Shown here: piece after piece, positions 21,469 to 30,884 of the stretch
Position numbering within the stretch: the stretch's first letter is position 1
Layout of the letters: each line of letters starts with the position of its first letter
DNA from: Acidobacteriota bacterium
GTDB lineage: Bacteria; Acidobacteriota; Terriglobia; Bryobacterales; Bryobacteraceae
Reading direction: 5' to 3'
DNA: 36,517 nucleotides
Assembly: GCA_018268935.1 (NCBI GenBank)
Contig: JAFDVS010000062.1
Span: 47,876 to 84,392, forward strand
Program-made: the position numbers and the translations under genes
The notes under the pieces: generated by a model
What the model was told of the DNA's origin: nothing
Seen by the model: only the letters and a program-made list of their open reading frames with translations
Database searches by the model: none

Positions 21469-22713
<1,245 letters not shown>

Positions 22714-23273
22714 AGCACCGCCCGAGCCGAAAACCAAACACGCCGCGCCTTCTCCCCGAGACGCGCGGATGAAGCGTCTTGCCAAAAAGCTCGATGAGCT
22801 CCCCGCCAAGGACGAAGAGCGTATCCGCCAGATCCGCGAAATGGAACTGCGCCAGCGCCTCGGCGCGGTCGAACTCCACGAGATGTGTCTCGACCTCGTC
22901 CACACCCTCAACGCCCTGCTCAAGAAGCTCAAACTCGAACTGACCCCAGAGGTCTACAACCCCGATCTCATCGAAACCGAACAGGGGCTGCTCTTCCAGG
23001 TCAACGCCAGCGGGCGCATCCTGCAGGTCGCTGTACTCGCGCCGGAAAACATCATCTCCACCGAGCACTTCCGCACTCCCTACGTGCTCCGTGGCGCCGT
23101 CCGCAGTTTCAATCAGGAGTCGCTCGAACGCCAGGAGATCAAGGAAACCCCCATCTTCTACTGCCAGGAGGAAGCGGATTTCTCCTGGGTCTTTATGGAG
23201 ACCCGCACGCGCAAAACCGGCCCCGTCGACAAAGACTTCCTCATGGACATCCTCGAACAGTTACTCTGAACGG

Positions 23274-23677
23274 ATGAGCCATCTCACCGGCCAGGTCGCC
23301 GTCGTCACAGGGGGCACCTTCGGAGTCGGCAAGGGCATCGCCGCCGCTCTCACCGCTGCCGGAGCCAATGTCTATGTCACCGGCCGCTCCGCCGTGGGCC
23401 CCAATCAAATCCCTTGCGACCACCGCATCGACGCCCAAACCGAAGCCGCATTCCAACAAGTGCTGGACGAGGCGGGCCGCATCGACATCCTCGTCAACAA
23501 CGTCTGGGGCGAGCCCACTATCATTCCAGCCAACTCGCCGCCCGCTCCATGATCCCCAACCACAGCGGCTTGATCGTCAACGTAGCCATCCTCATTGCCG
23601 CCGCCGTCGCCGCCGAATACGGCTTCACAGACATCGACGGTAAACAACCCCGGCCTTTCACCCTGTCCGACGTCTGA
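23274..23677 (+). pseudogene. Short-chain dehydrogenase (SDR) remnant with frameshift and internal deletion
   Basis: ATG 23274 opens a good SDR N-terminus: GQVAVVTGGTFGVGKGIAAA (T-G-x3-G-x-G nucleotide motif), VYVTGRS and DILVNNVWGEP (the NNxxG-like strand 4). The frame then stops at 23552. A second frame continues SQLAARSMIPNHSGLIVNVA and ends AEYGFTDIDGKQPRPFTLSD before TGA 23677. SDR proteins are about 250-300 residues with a catalytic Tyr-x3-Lys after the GLIVN strand. That section is missing, so the gene has both a frameshift and a deletion of roughly 100 codons. It sits 4 nt after the preceding gene. Confidence 0.8.
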
Positions 23678-23719
23678 TCGTTGCTGAGCCGCGAGCGTGA
23701 GCGAGTCGGTTGTGCTTGC
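23678..23719. repeat. Small GC-rich intergenic element between the SDR remnant and the propeller gene
   Basis: The CCGCGAGCGTGAGCGAG stretch at about 23689-23705 resembles a short dispersed intergenic motif familiar from Solibacteres and planctomycete genomes. GCTGAGC and GCTCAGC near its two sides can form a weak hairpin with a large loop, possibly serving as a bidirectional 3' end. I cannot count copies elsewhere. Confidence 0.3.
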
Positions 23720-26587
23720 TCAGCGCTGAACCGTAACGACCACGGGGTCCGAAGACTGCGCCGTAGCCAGTGACCGCACCTGCACCACGTTCAATCCCGG
23801 CCGTACCAACTCCTCAGGAATCTGGGCCGAGATCTGGTTCGGCGAAGAGGTCAACAGCGGCAGAGCCACGTCGTTGAACACAACGCACGATCCACCCAGC
23901 ACCGTCGGAGGCGGCAGCGTATCCGCCAGTCCAGCCGAAGCAAGGTTCGATCCCGTCACCGTAATGAACGAGCCCGGCTTGAAGTTCGTCGTTCCGTTCT
24001 CTGAGTTCACCACACCGCGCGCGCCACCCGTAATCGTTGGCTTCGTATTCGCGCCGGCCGTCGTCGTCGAGATCACCGACAGCCCGGTCAGCGTCAACGC
24101 ATACGCCGTGCCGCGCGAATCCACCACCATCTGCCGCGTCGGCACATTCGCCCGCTGCGTCCCGAACACCGATGTGATCGGGTTCTCCGGCACAATGCCG
24201 ATCAGCGTCTCTGACTTCGTCGACAGGTTGATCCGCTCCAGCGTGGTCCGCACTTCATCGCGAGTCACAGCCGTGATGTTGTTCCGCACCGGCGTGGTCA
24301 AGCGAATGAAAGTGTCCCGGCCGATATGCGCCGTGGCCGCGATGTTACGCTCTCCGCCGCTTACCACCGTCTGCGTCGGCGGTTGCCCCGGTCCCGCGGG
24401 TGGCCCAACCTGGATCGTGCCCGGCCGTTCAGCGCCTCCCACTACCGTCAGCGACGAATTCAACTGCAGCCCGTTCGCAAAGAAGTACGACGCATCTTCC
24501 GAAGCGCTGATCACACCGTAGTAGCTCTGAATCGGATTCGAGAACAGCGTCCGGCTGGTGGTGTAGTTGTCGATCAGCGCATTGTACAGATAAGCTGCGC
24601 CGTTGCCCGCCAGCGTGAAGATGTAATCGAAGCCGGGGCTCGCCAGCATCGATTGAGGGCCAGGAACCGTCGTCGGAATGATGGTGTTCGCCGGCCGCAG
24701 CGTGGCCTGATTGCCCACCAGTTTCCACTGCGACCCGTTCGACATGATGAATTGCAACCCGGTCAACCCGTAGGCCAGCGCCGCCGGAGCGATGATATTC
24801 GCGTTCCCGGCGCGCGGTAACGGCGGAAACTCCACTTCCCCTACCACCCGCGAAAGATCCAGGTCCACAATCGAAATCGACTCGCCGCCGCCGTTGCCCA
24901 CATACAGCGTCCGCCCGTCGGTGGCCATCGCCAACTGCCCCGGCAACTGGCCCACCGGAATCGGATTGAGGAAGCGCTGCCGCCGGATATCGAATACCTC
25001 CAGCCGGTTGTAGCCACCGTTCGATACGTACAGCTTCCCGCGCGCTTCATCCAGCACGATGTCCCGCAATCCCGTGGTCAGCCGGTTCCCGTTCGGCGTA
25101 ATCGGAATGGGAAAGATCTGCCCGCGCATGTCCGGCTGCCGGTAGTTCATGTAGATCTTGATCGTGTTCGGCAGGTTGATCGCTTCGAGCGTAGCCAGGT
25201 TCACCAGAATCGGATTACCCGTATTCTGCGCCGTCCCCGTATAGAGGTTCGTCCCGGCCTGGCGCGTCACACCGGAGCGCCCTGGCTCCATCACAAAGGT
25301 GATGGTGGAAGGAGCAACCCCGCTCGAGATCTGCGCCACCAGCGCTGCCCCGAGGTTCGGCACACTGAACGTCAGCTTGCCGCTGCCGATGTTGTTGATC
25401 CGCACCGCTGAGCGCGCGATTCCGCGGTTGCACTCATCCACCGCCAGAAACACCGTGTCCGTCTCCGGCATGATGATCGGGTAATCGTAGAGCGTATCCA
25501 TCGGAAGGTGGATCATGCCGGACTCGGAAAGTCCGAACGCATGCGCCCCATCGCTGGTCACCACCATCTTCGCGATGATGCTCTCCGGCAGCTTGATGCC
25601 GAGTGAGATAGTGAGGTTGCGCGGATCGGAGATGAGCAGTGTCGACGCCTGCGGCCGCGTGGCCGGTTGCGTGAATGGCGCCGAGTTGAACGCCGAATAG
25701 AGCGTCTTGCCATCGGCCGTAAACACGCTTCCACCCACGTTCTGCAGCGTATTGAAACTCCCGTTGAACAGGAACGGCATGTTCGCCGTGTTCATCTGTC
25801 CCACCGCCTGCAGCGTCTGGGTATCGTACAACGTGAAACCCGCCATGAACCGGCTGCCGTCAGGCGACATGGATAGAATCGTCGATTGTCCTGTGACCGT
25901 ACGCGTCTTCAGCACCGTGCCGGAGAAGGACTCATACAGATAGACCACGGTCTGCGTATTGTTATTGACCGTGCTCAACCCGACGATGAAGCGCCCGTCC
26001 GGCGTGCGAATGAGCTTGCCGCGGAACGTCGTCACAGGGCGCGCAAACACGCCCGGCTGCCCCGTCGGCGTCGGTGGCGGCGGCGGAAACTGCACCGGCT
26101 GCACCTGGTTCTGCGACGTCTGCACGGGATCGAAAATGAGTAGGGTGTTGTTCAGGTTGTTGACGCCGGTTCCCTGCGTGCTGATCAGCACGCGTCCATC
26201 GGCGCCTACTTCCACGCCTTCAGGCTTGGCAGGCAGGGTGACGTTCTGGCTGGTGACGCCCAGCTCCAGATCGATAACACTGAGAGTGGAGTTACCGTTG
26301 TTCGTCACATATAGATAGCGGTTGTCCATGGACATCGCTGCCGCCAGCGGCTGCGACCCGACACCGTATGTGCCCGTCAGTGACAACGTGTTGTAGTCGT
26401 AGATGTCAACACGAGATGCGGCATTGTTCACCAGATACAAACGGCCGCGCACTTCATCCAGCACCGCATCGGACGGCGTGCCGCCCAATTGCACCACGTC
26501 ACCAAAGGTCCGGCCCACGCTTTGGGCCAAGGAGCATACAGGTAGAGAAAGGGCCACCAGGGCCGCCAGGAAACCACGTTGGATCAT
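23720..26587 (-). CDS. Exported YVTN beta-propeller protein with Solibacter-type C-terminal domain
   Basis: The protein has 955 residues from ATG 26587, chosen because MIQRGFLAALVALSLPVCSL is a standard signal peptide; a TTG start 33 nt upstream is weaker. Repeated blades of the YVTN type follow: RGRLYLVNNAASRVDIYDYN, NRYLYVTNNGNSTLSVIDLE, then a second series with GKLYVSNGGYNRLEVFDIRR and GRTLYVGNGGGESISIVDLD, so two propellers are likely (about residues 35-450 and 530-720). The C-terminal part after GARGVVNSENGTTNFKPGSF, ITVTGSNLAS and the SPNQISAQIPEELVRPG segment matches my memory of the Solibacter C-terminal domain TIGR03437, thought to be a surface or secretion-associated Ig-like fold. 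The role is probably cell-surface binding; no enzyme motif is seen. The plus strand here is no longer clearly C-rich. Confidence 0.88.
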   Translation of the reverse strand: MIQRGFLAALVALSLPVCSLAQSVGRTFGDVVQLGGTPSDAVLDEVRGRLYLVNNAASRVDIYDYNTLSLTGTYGVGSQPLAAAMSMDNRYLYVTNNGNSTLSVIDLELGVTSQNVTLPAKPEGVEVGADGRVLISTQGTGVNNLNNTLLIFDPVQTSQNQVQPVQFPPPPPTPTGQPGVFARPVTTFRGKLIRTPDGRFIVGLSTVNNNTQTVVYLYESFSGTVLKTRTVTGQSTILSMSPDGSRFMAGFTLYDTQTLQAVGQMNTANMPFLFNGSFNTLQNVGGSVFTADGKTLYSAFNSAPFTQPATRPQASTLLISDPRNLTISLGIKLPESIIAKMVVTSDGAHAFGLSESGMIHLPMDTLYDYPIIMPETDTVFLAVDECNRGIARSAVRINNIGSGKLTFSVPNLGAALVAQISSGVAPSTITFVMEPGRSGVTRQAGTNLYTGTAQNTGNPILVNLATLEAINLPNTIKIYMNYRQPDMRGQIFPIPITPNGNRLTTGLRDIVLDEARGKLYVSNGGYNRLEVFDIRRQRFLNPIPVGQLPGQLAMATDGRTLYVGNGGGESISIVDLDLSRVVGEVEFPPLPRAGNANIIAPAALAYGLTGLQFIMSNGSQWKLVGNQATLRPANTIIPTTVPGPQSMLASPGFDYIFTLAGNGAAYLYNALIDNYTTSRTLFSNPIQSYYGVISASEDASYFFANGLQLNSSLTVVGGAERPGTIQVGPPAGPGQPPTQTVVSGGERNIAATAHIGRDTFIRLTTPVRNNITAVTRDEVRTTLERINLSTKSETLIGIVPENPITSVFGTQRANVPTRQMVVDSRGTAYALTLTGLSVISTTTAGANTKPTITGGARGVVNSENGTTNFKPGSFITVTGSNLASAGLADTLPPPTVLGGSCVVFNDVALPLLTSSPNQISAQIPEELVRPGLNVVQVRSLATAQSSDPVVVTVQR

Positions 26588-26665
26588 AGGCTGCGTCAAC
26601 ACCAGACGGATGAATTGCAAAGAGTACCCTAATTCGCTAGTCTAAACCCTTTCGGGGTTGGGAAG

Positions 26666-27070
26666 TTGCAGACCACCGCAACAAAACGAGGGAAAGTGGG
26701 TTCTACGTACGACTTGCCGAAAATACGCGTGCGCAACCTGACCAGGGGCACTACCTTGGCGGAAGCTGCTACTGTCGCCAACACCAGCGAAACGCGCAGG
26801 ACTGGGCTGCTCAAACATGAGCGGCTTGATCCCGGTGAGGGGTTGTGGATCGTTCCCTGCGAGGGCGTCCATACCTTCCGGATGAAGTTCGACATTGACG
26901 TGGTCTACTTAAGTAAGTCCAAGAAAGTGCTAAAGGTTCGGGCCCGTATGCCAAAGTCGCGCATTTCGTTCTGCCTCAGGGCGCATTCCGTACTGGAACT
27001 GCCCGCGGGCATGACTGAGAGTACTGCCACGGAAGCCGGGGACCAGCTAGAATTTGAGAAATTGACATGA
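26666..27070 (+). CDS. DUF192 family protein at the head of the Tad operon
   Basis: The protein has 134 residues. The DUF192 core is evident: TRRTGLLKHERLDPGEGLWI (R-x-x-G-L-M/L), VPCEGVHTFRMKFDIDVVYL and the C-terminal VLELPAGMTE. DUF192 proteins are usually small exported beta-barrels of unknown function and often accompany type II/Tad secretion genes. This copy lacks an obvious signal peptide; an upstream start could have been missed. It overlaps the TPR gene by ATGA (27067-27070), which ties it to the pilus operon. It is divergent from the propeller gene, with a 78-nt gap between them. Confidence 0.85.
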   Translation: MQTTATKRGKVGSTYDLPKIRVRNLTRGTTLAEAATVANTSETRRTGLLKHERLDPGEGLWIVPCEGVHTFRMKFDIDVVYLSKSKKVLKVRARMPKSRISFCLRAHSVLELPAGMTESTATEAGDQLEFEKLT

Positions 27071-28080
27071 CACTCCGGCAGCGGGTAGCAGTGGTTCCAG
27101 TTCTCCTGTTAGCGTCCTGCGCCCATCCCCCTTCGCAAAATGGTGTAACCCGAAAGAGCACTGCCGCCGTCCCAACGATGATGCGCAGGCAGGTGTTGAA
27201 TGCCGTGGATGCCGGAGAAGGCGATCCGCGCATTCGCACACTCCGCGAGCGGATGGCCGCCGACCCTGAGAATGTCACCACGCGTCTGGAACTGGCCGGG
27301 TTGTACAAAGCAGCCGGCTTTCCGGAACTCGCTCTGGAGCACTACCGTCTGGCCGCGGATCGATTTCCAAAGGACGAACGGGTGATCGGCAAGCTGGCCG
27401 AAAGCCTCAGTGAGCAGGGGCAGAAGAAGGAGGCCACCGATCTGCTGGCCCGTCACCTGGCGAACGATGGCAAGAGTGCGGACCTTTACGCCTGGCTCGG
27501 CATCCTGCGCGATGAGCAGGGCGATCATGCCGGAGCCGAATCGGCGCATCGCGAAGCACTGCGGCTCAATCCCAACGGAGCCAAGCTCCACAACAATCTG
27601 GGATACAATCTCCTATTACAAGGCAAGCGAACGGAAGCGATCGCCTCATTGCGCCAGGCGTTGACGCTTGATGCCCGCATGGATGCCGCCCGCAACAATC
27701 TGGGCCTGGCTCTAGCGCGGAACGGAAGCGACGCCGAGCGCAAGGAAGCACTGGCGTTGTGGGCCAATGCCAACGGTGGAGACAAAGCGGCCGCCCATAC
27801 CAACATGGGAGCGGCCTTGATGGAACAGGGCAAGTACGACGAAGCACGCCAGGAGTTGAAGCTGGCCCTCAACGAGAATCGGAGCTATGCTCCTGCCTGG
27901 AGCAACCTCGCTTCGCTCGAGAAAATGGATGGCAAGCCGGTGACCATGCCGGCACAGTCCGCCCAACGACAGCAGGCAGCAGCGCCGCAGAGGGCCGGTT
28001 GGGCCAAAAAGGTTTGGAATTTCGTGGCAGGTATTGATGAGAAGCAGTCCGGGCGCCTCAATGTCGCCGCGCGGGAATAG
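27067..28080 (+). CDS. TPR-repeat lipoprotein, TadD-like pilus assembly factor
   Basis: The protein has 337 residues. MTLRQRVAVVPVLLLASC is a lipoprotein signal with Cys18. Residues about 60-290 hold five to six tetratricopeptide repeats, for example VTTRLELAGLYKAAGFPELA, ADLYAWLGILRDEQGDHAGA, AKLHNNLGYNLLLQGKRTEA and AAHTNMGAALMEQGKYDEAR. In Tad systems TadD is an outer-membrane TPR lipoprotein that helps secretin assembly. Position between DUF192 and Flp and the ATGA overlap with DUF192 support that role. The C-terminal tail is Gln/Ala-rich and not conserved. Confidence 0.88.
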   Translation: MTLRQRVAVVPVLLLASCAHPPSQNGVTRKSTAAVPTMMRRQVLNAVDAGEGDPRIRTLRERMAADPENVTTRLELAGLYKAAGFPELALEHYRLAADRFPKDERVIGKLAESLSEQGQKKEATDLLARHLANDGKSADLYAWLGILRDEQGDHAGAESAHREALRLNPNGAKLHNNLGYNLLLQGKRTEAIASLRQALTLDARMDAARNNLGLALARNGSDAERKEALALWANANGGDKAAAHTNMGAALMEQGKYDEARQELKLALNENRSYAPAWSNLASLEKMDGKPVTMPAQSAQRQQAAAPQRAGWAKKVWNFVAGIDEKQSGRLNVAARE

Positions 28081-28117
28081 GCTTCGCTGGATTTCGACCA
28101 AGCAAGGGAGATAGTGA

Positions 28118-28306
28118 ATGATCAAGCAGTTTTTCATCCGGCTCTGGCAGGAAGAGCAAGGACAGGACCTCGTGGAATACGCGTTGATTGTGGCTGCGGT
28201 GGGCCTTGCGCTCATCACCACAGTGAACCAGTTGTCCACTGCCGTCGTCAGCCTTTACTCGAGCATCACGCAAGGGTTGACCAGCATCGGCGCAACCGGG
28301 CAATAA
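28118..28306 (+). CDS. flp: Flp/Fap-type pilin
   Basis: The protein has 62 residues with AGGGAG 8 nt upstream of the ATG. The leader ends at Gly15; prepilin peptidase would cut EEQG/QDLVEYAL. Glu20 is at +5 of the mature pilin and Tyr at +6, as in Flp pilins. A hydrophobic helix (ALIVAAVGLALITTVNQLST) follows. The mature subunit, about 47 residues, should assemble into thin adhesive Tad pili. The prepilin peptidase gene (tadV/cpaA) is not in the window. It lies 37 nt after the TPR gene and is followed by a GT-C-like membrane protein. Confidence 0.93.
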   Translation: MIKQFFIRLWQEEQGQDLVEYALIVAAVGLALITTVNQLSTAVVSLYSSITQGLTSIGATGQ

Positions 28307-28370
28307 AGAAGCGCACTTGCCCACCACCCTTGGTTCCGGCCGCTTCCCAGTGGACGCGCAGGGGATAGTT

Positions 28371-29885
28371 GTGGCTAGCCGCAAGGGTTCGTCCGTCTGG
28401 ACCCGCCTTCTGATTCCGGACGCAGGCATGATGGTAGCCGCCGTCAGCCTGTTCTTCGGGCTCTTTCTGGGCGACGGACCCTCCAAGCTGTTCCGCGATT
28501 CCGACACCGGTTGGCATATCCGGAACGGAGAACGGATTCTCGCTGGCCACCCTCTGCCTCGTACCGATCCCTATTCCTTCACCAAGCCCGGACAACCGTG
28601 GTTTGCCTGGGAATGGGGAGCGGACGCGATGATGGGCGCGGCACACCGCTGGGACGGGCTTCCGGGCGTGGCGCTGCTCTATGCAACGCTCTCGGCAAGC
28701 TGCGTCTGGCTGTGGTTCCGGCTCCATTGGATGGCGGGCGGCAATTTCTTTCTGGCATGTGTCATGGCTTCTCCCCTGCTAACGACGCTCCAGCTTCACT
28801 ACCTGGCCCGGCCCCATGTGTTCGGCTGGTTGTGTAGCCTCACGGCCCTCTATCTCATGGAAGGCCGGGGGCGGCGTTTTGGCTTGTGGCAGGCAGCGGG
28901 GTTTGCCTTGTTCGGCGCGGTGTGGGCGAATCTGCACGCCAGCTTCTTCTTCCTTCCCGGCATCGCCGTGTTGTACGCAGTCAGCGCGCTGGCGCGCCGC
29001 TTCCTCTGGGATGAGCCCGCATGGTGGCAGTGGTATGCGCTGGCAGCCGTAAGCGCGCTGGCCGGCACATTCGTCAATCCTTATGGATGGGGATTGCATG
29101 GGCATGTTCTCGAGTATCTGTCGAACAACGAGCTGCTGGCCCGTATCGGCGAGTTTCAGAGCTTCAACTTCCATGCCGAAGGATCGTTGCCCATCCTCAT
29201 TGCCGTGCTGCTGGCCTTGTGCGGCGCGGCACTCGCACTGGAGGCACGGCGTCCGGAACATTTCCTATTGATGATGTTGTTGACGGCATTGGCGCTGCGA
29301 TCGGCGCGCGCATTGCCGTTACTGGCGTTGCTGGCGTTGCCTCTGGCCAATGGGGCGATCACGGCAGCGCTGGAACGGGCCGGATTGCGCAGCGCGCTGC
29401 GGCAAAGGCTGGATGCTTTCCTCGCCTATTCGGGCAGGCTGCGAATGCTGGAAAGCCGCTGCGGCGGATACGCCATGGCGCCGGTGGTGCTGTTGCTCGC
29501 CTTCGTCATTCTGAAGGCGCCGGCGATAGCGGCGCAGGCAGGATTCCCCCCGAAGGAGTTCCCCGTGGCTGCGGCCGCGACTGTGGATGCGTTGCCCGCC
29601 GATGCGAAGTTGCTTGCGCCCGATAAGTTCGGCGGCTATCTGATCTATCGCTTTGACGGACGCCGCAAGGTGTTCTTCGACGGCCGCAGCGACTTCTACG
29701 GAGTAGCGTTCATGAAGGATTACATCCGCCTGATCGAAGCCCGCCCCGGATGGCGCCGACAGGTGGAGGAGTTTGGATTCGATTCCGCTTTGTTGCCCAA
29801 CAACTACTCGCTGGTGGAAGGGTTGCGGCAGTGGGGCTGGCAGCAGGTTTACCGGGACGAAACGGCAACCTTATTAAGGAAATAG
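28371..29885 (+). CDS. Polytopic membrane protein, GT-C glycosyltransferase-like, inside the Tad operon
   Basis: The protein has 504 residues from GTG 28371, chosen because AGGGGA precedes it by 5 nt and it leaves a short positive N-terminus before the first membrane segment; ATG 28428 and TTG 28317 are alternatives. After the first helix (MMVAAVSLFFGLFLG) comes FRDSDTGWHIRNGERILAGH and PLPRTDPYSFTKPG, an acidic periplasmic loop with a D-S-D motif like the catalytic loop of GT-C/PMT enzymes. About eleven membrane helices follow. The C-terminal 100 residues are soluble, with KFGGYLIYRFDGRRKVFFDG and FYGVAFMKDYIRLIEARPGW. Its place between flp and cpaB suggests it modifies pilin or an associated glycan. 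This is an inference; the family has no proven function. Confidence 0.7.
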   Translation: MASRKGSSVWTRLLIPDAGMMVAAVSLFFGLFLGDGPSKLFRDSDTGWHIRNGERILAGHPLPRTDPYSFTKPGQPWFAWEWGADAMMGAAHRWDGLPGVALLYATLSASCVWLWFRLHWMAGGNFFLACVMASPLLTTLQLHYLARPHVFGWLCSLTALYLMEGRGRRFGLWQAAGFALFGAVWANLHASFFFLPGIAVLYAVSALARRFLWDEPAWWQWYALAAVSALAGTFVNPYGWGLHGHVLEYLSNNELLARIGEFQSFNFHAEGSLPILIAVLLALCGAALALEARRPEHFLLMMLLTALALRSARALPLLALLALPLANGAITAALERAGLRSALRQRLDAFLAYSGRLRMLESRCGGYAMAPVVLLLAFVILKAPAIAAQAGFPPKEFPVAAAATVDALPADAKLLAPDKFGGYLIYRFDGRRKVFFDGRSDFYGVAFMKDYIRLIEARPGWRRQVEEFGFDSALLPNNYSLVEGLRQWGWQQVYRDETATLLRK

Positions 29886-29886
29886 T

Positions 29887-30867
29887 ATGGGCAATCTGGA
29901 CCGTCAAAAAATACTGATGATCTTCGGAGCCGCCCTGGTGTGCGCATTCCTCATGAGCTGGTTTGTGTACGCCAAGGTCGCGGGTCCAAGACAGGAAAAG
30001 CTGGTCAAGGTGGTGGCCGCCTCGCAGGACATGCGGGCCGGCACCCGGCTGAAACAGGCCGATCTGAAGTTAATCAGCATCTCAGAGCATGACCTGCCGA
30101 AGAACGCCGTGGTGGATGTGAAGGTGGCCATCGATCGCGTGCTGCTGTTCCCCACCAACGCCAACGAGCCCATCGTTGCCAACAAGCTCAGCACCCAGGG
30201 CGGCATGGAAGGCATCGCCGCGACCATTGAGCAGGGAAAGCGAGCCGTATCGGTGCCTATCTCCGATTCCACCGGCGCGGGCGGCATGGTCCAGCCACGC
30301 TCCCACGTCGATGTGCTCTTCACGCGAACCGGATCGATGAACGAAGCCGTGACCACGGTGTTGCTGCAGAACGTGGTGGTGATGAGCATCGGACGCAACA
30401 CGGAGGCAGCGGCTGTAGCCGGCGCTCCGGGCGCACCCGCCCCCACAACGTCATCGGTAACCGCAACACGCGCGGCGACGCTGCTGGTAACTCCTGAGCA
30501 GGCGGCGAGACTCGAATTCGCCCGCCAGCAGGGCAAGATCAGCCTGGCACTGCGTAACCCGCTCGATACGGCGGTGGATGAGGAAACCGAGACCGTGGTG
30601 ACTGCCGAGGATTTGAATATCGGCGAGACCACACGGCGCATCCGCGGAGGAAAGAACCTCGCGCGCGGCGGGCCGATGCCGAACGTGCGCAACGACGATG
30701 TGTGGAAGCGGTTGACGTCGGGAGAAGCGGTGGTGATGAATCCGGATGGAAGCATCGTGCCCGCGCCCAAGCCGGTGGTGAAGGAAGCCCCCAAAGAGCC
30801 ACCCAAGCCGAAGTTCGTAGTCGACGTTTTCAAAGGCGATAAACATCTGCAGGAGGTCTTCCAGTAA
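29887..30867 (+). CDS. cpaB: Flp pilus assembly protein CpaB/RcpC
   Basis: The protein has 326 residues starting right after the previous stop (1-nt gap). One N-terminal membrane helix (ILMIFGAALVCAFLMSWFVY) is followed by an SAF domain: VKVVAASQDMRAGTRLKQAD and LPKNAVVDVKVAIDRVLLFP. RcpC-type segments come next (GKRAVSVPISDSTGAGGMVQ, PRSHVDVLFTR) and a TPEQAARLEFARQQGKISLA helix. An Ala/Pro/Thr-rich linker lies at about 180-200 and a Pro/Lys-rich tail at about 290-315. CpaB is periplasmic, binding peptidoglycan or the secretin to stabilise the channel. Confidence 0.93.
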   Translation: MGNLDRQKILMIFGAALVCAFLMSWFVYAKVAGPRQEKLVKVVAASQDMRAGTRLKQADLKLISISEHDLPKNAVVDVKVAIDRVLLFPTNANEPIVANKLSTQGGMEGIAATIEQGKRAVSVPISDSTGAGGMVQPRSHVDVLFTRTGSMNEAVTTVLLQNVVVMSIGRNTEAAAVAGAPGAPAPTTSSVTATRAATLLVTPEQAARLEFARQQGKISLALRNPLDTAVDEETETVVTAEDLNIGETTRRIRGGKNLARGGPMPNVRNDDVWKRLTSGEAVVMNPDGSIVPAPKPVVKEAPKEPPKPKFVVDVFKGDKHLQEVFQ

Positions 30868-30884
30868 GACCGGTGGCAAAAACA

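Noticed and set aside
26588..26665. Origin of replication in the divergent gap by the skew change
   Set aside because: Only 78 nt, with no DnaA-box cluster, AT-rich unwinding element or origin-linked gene. The skew change alone does not locate an origin.
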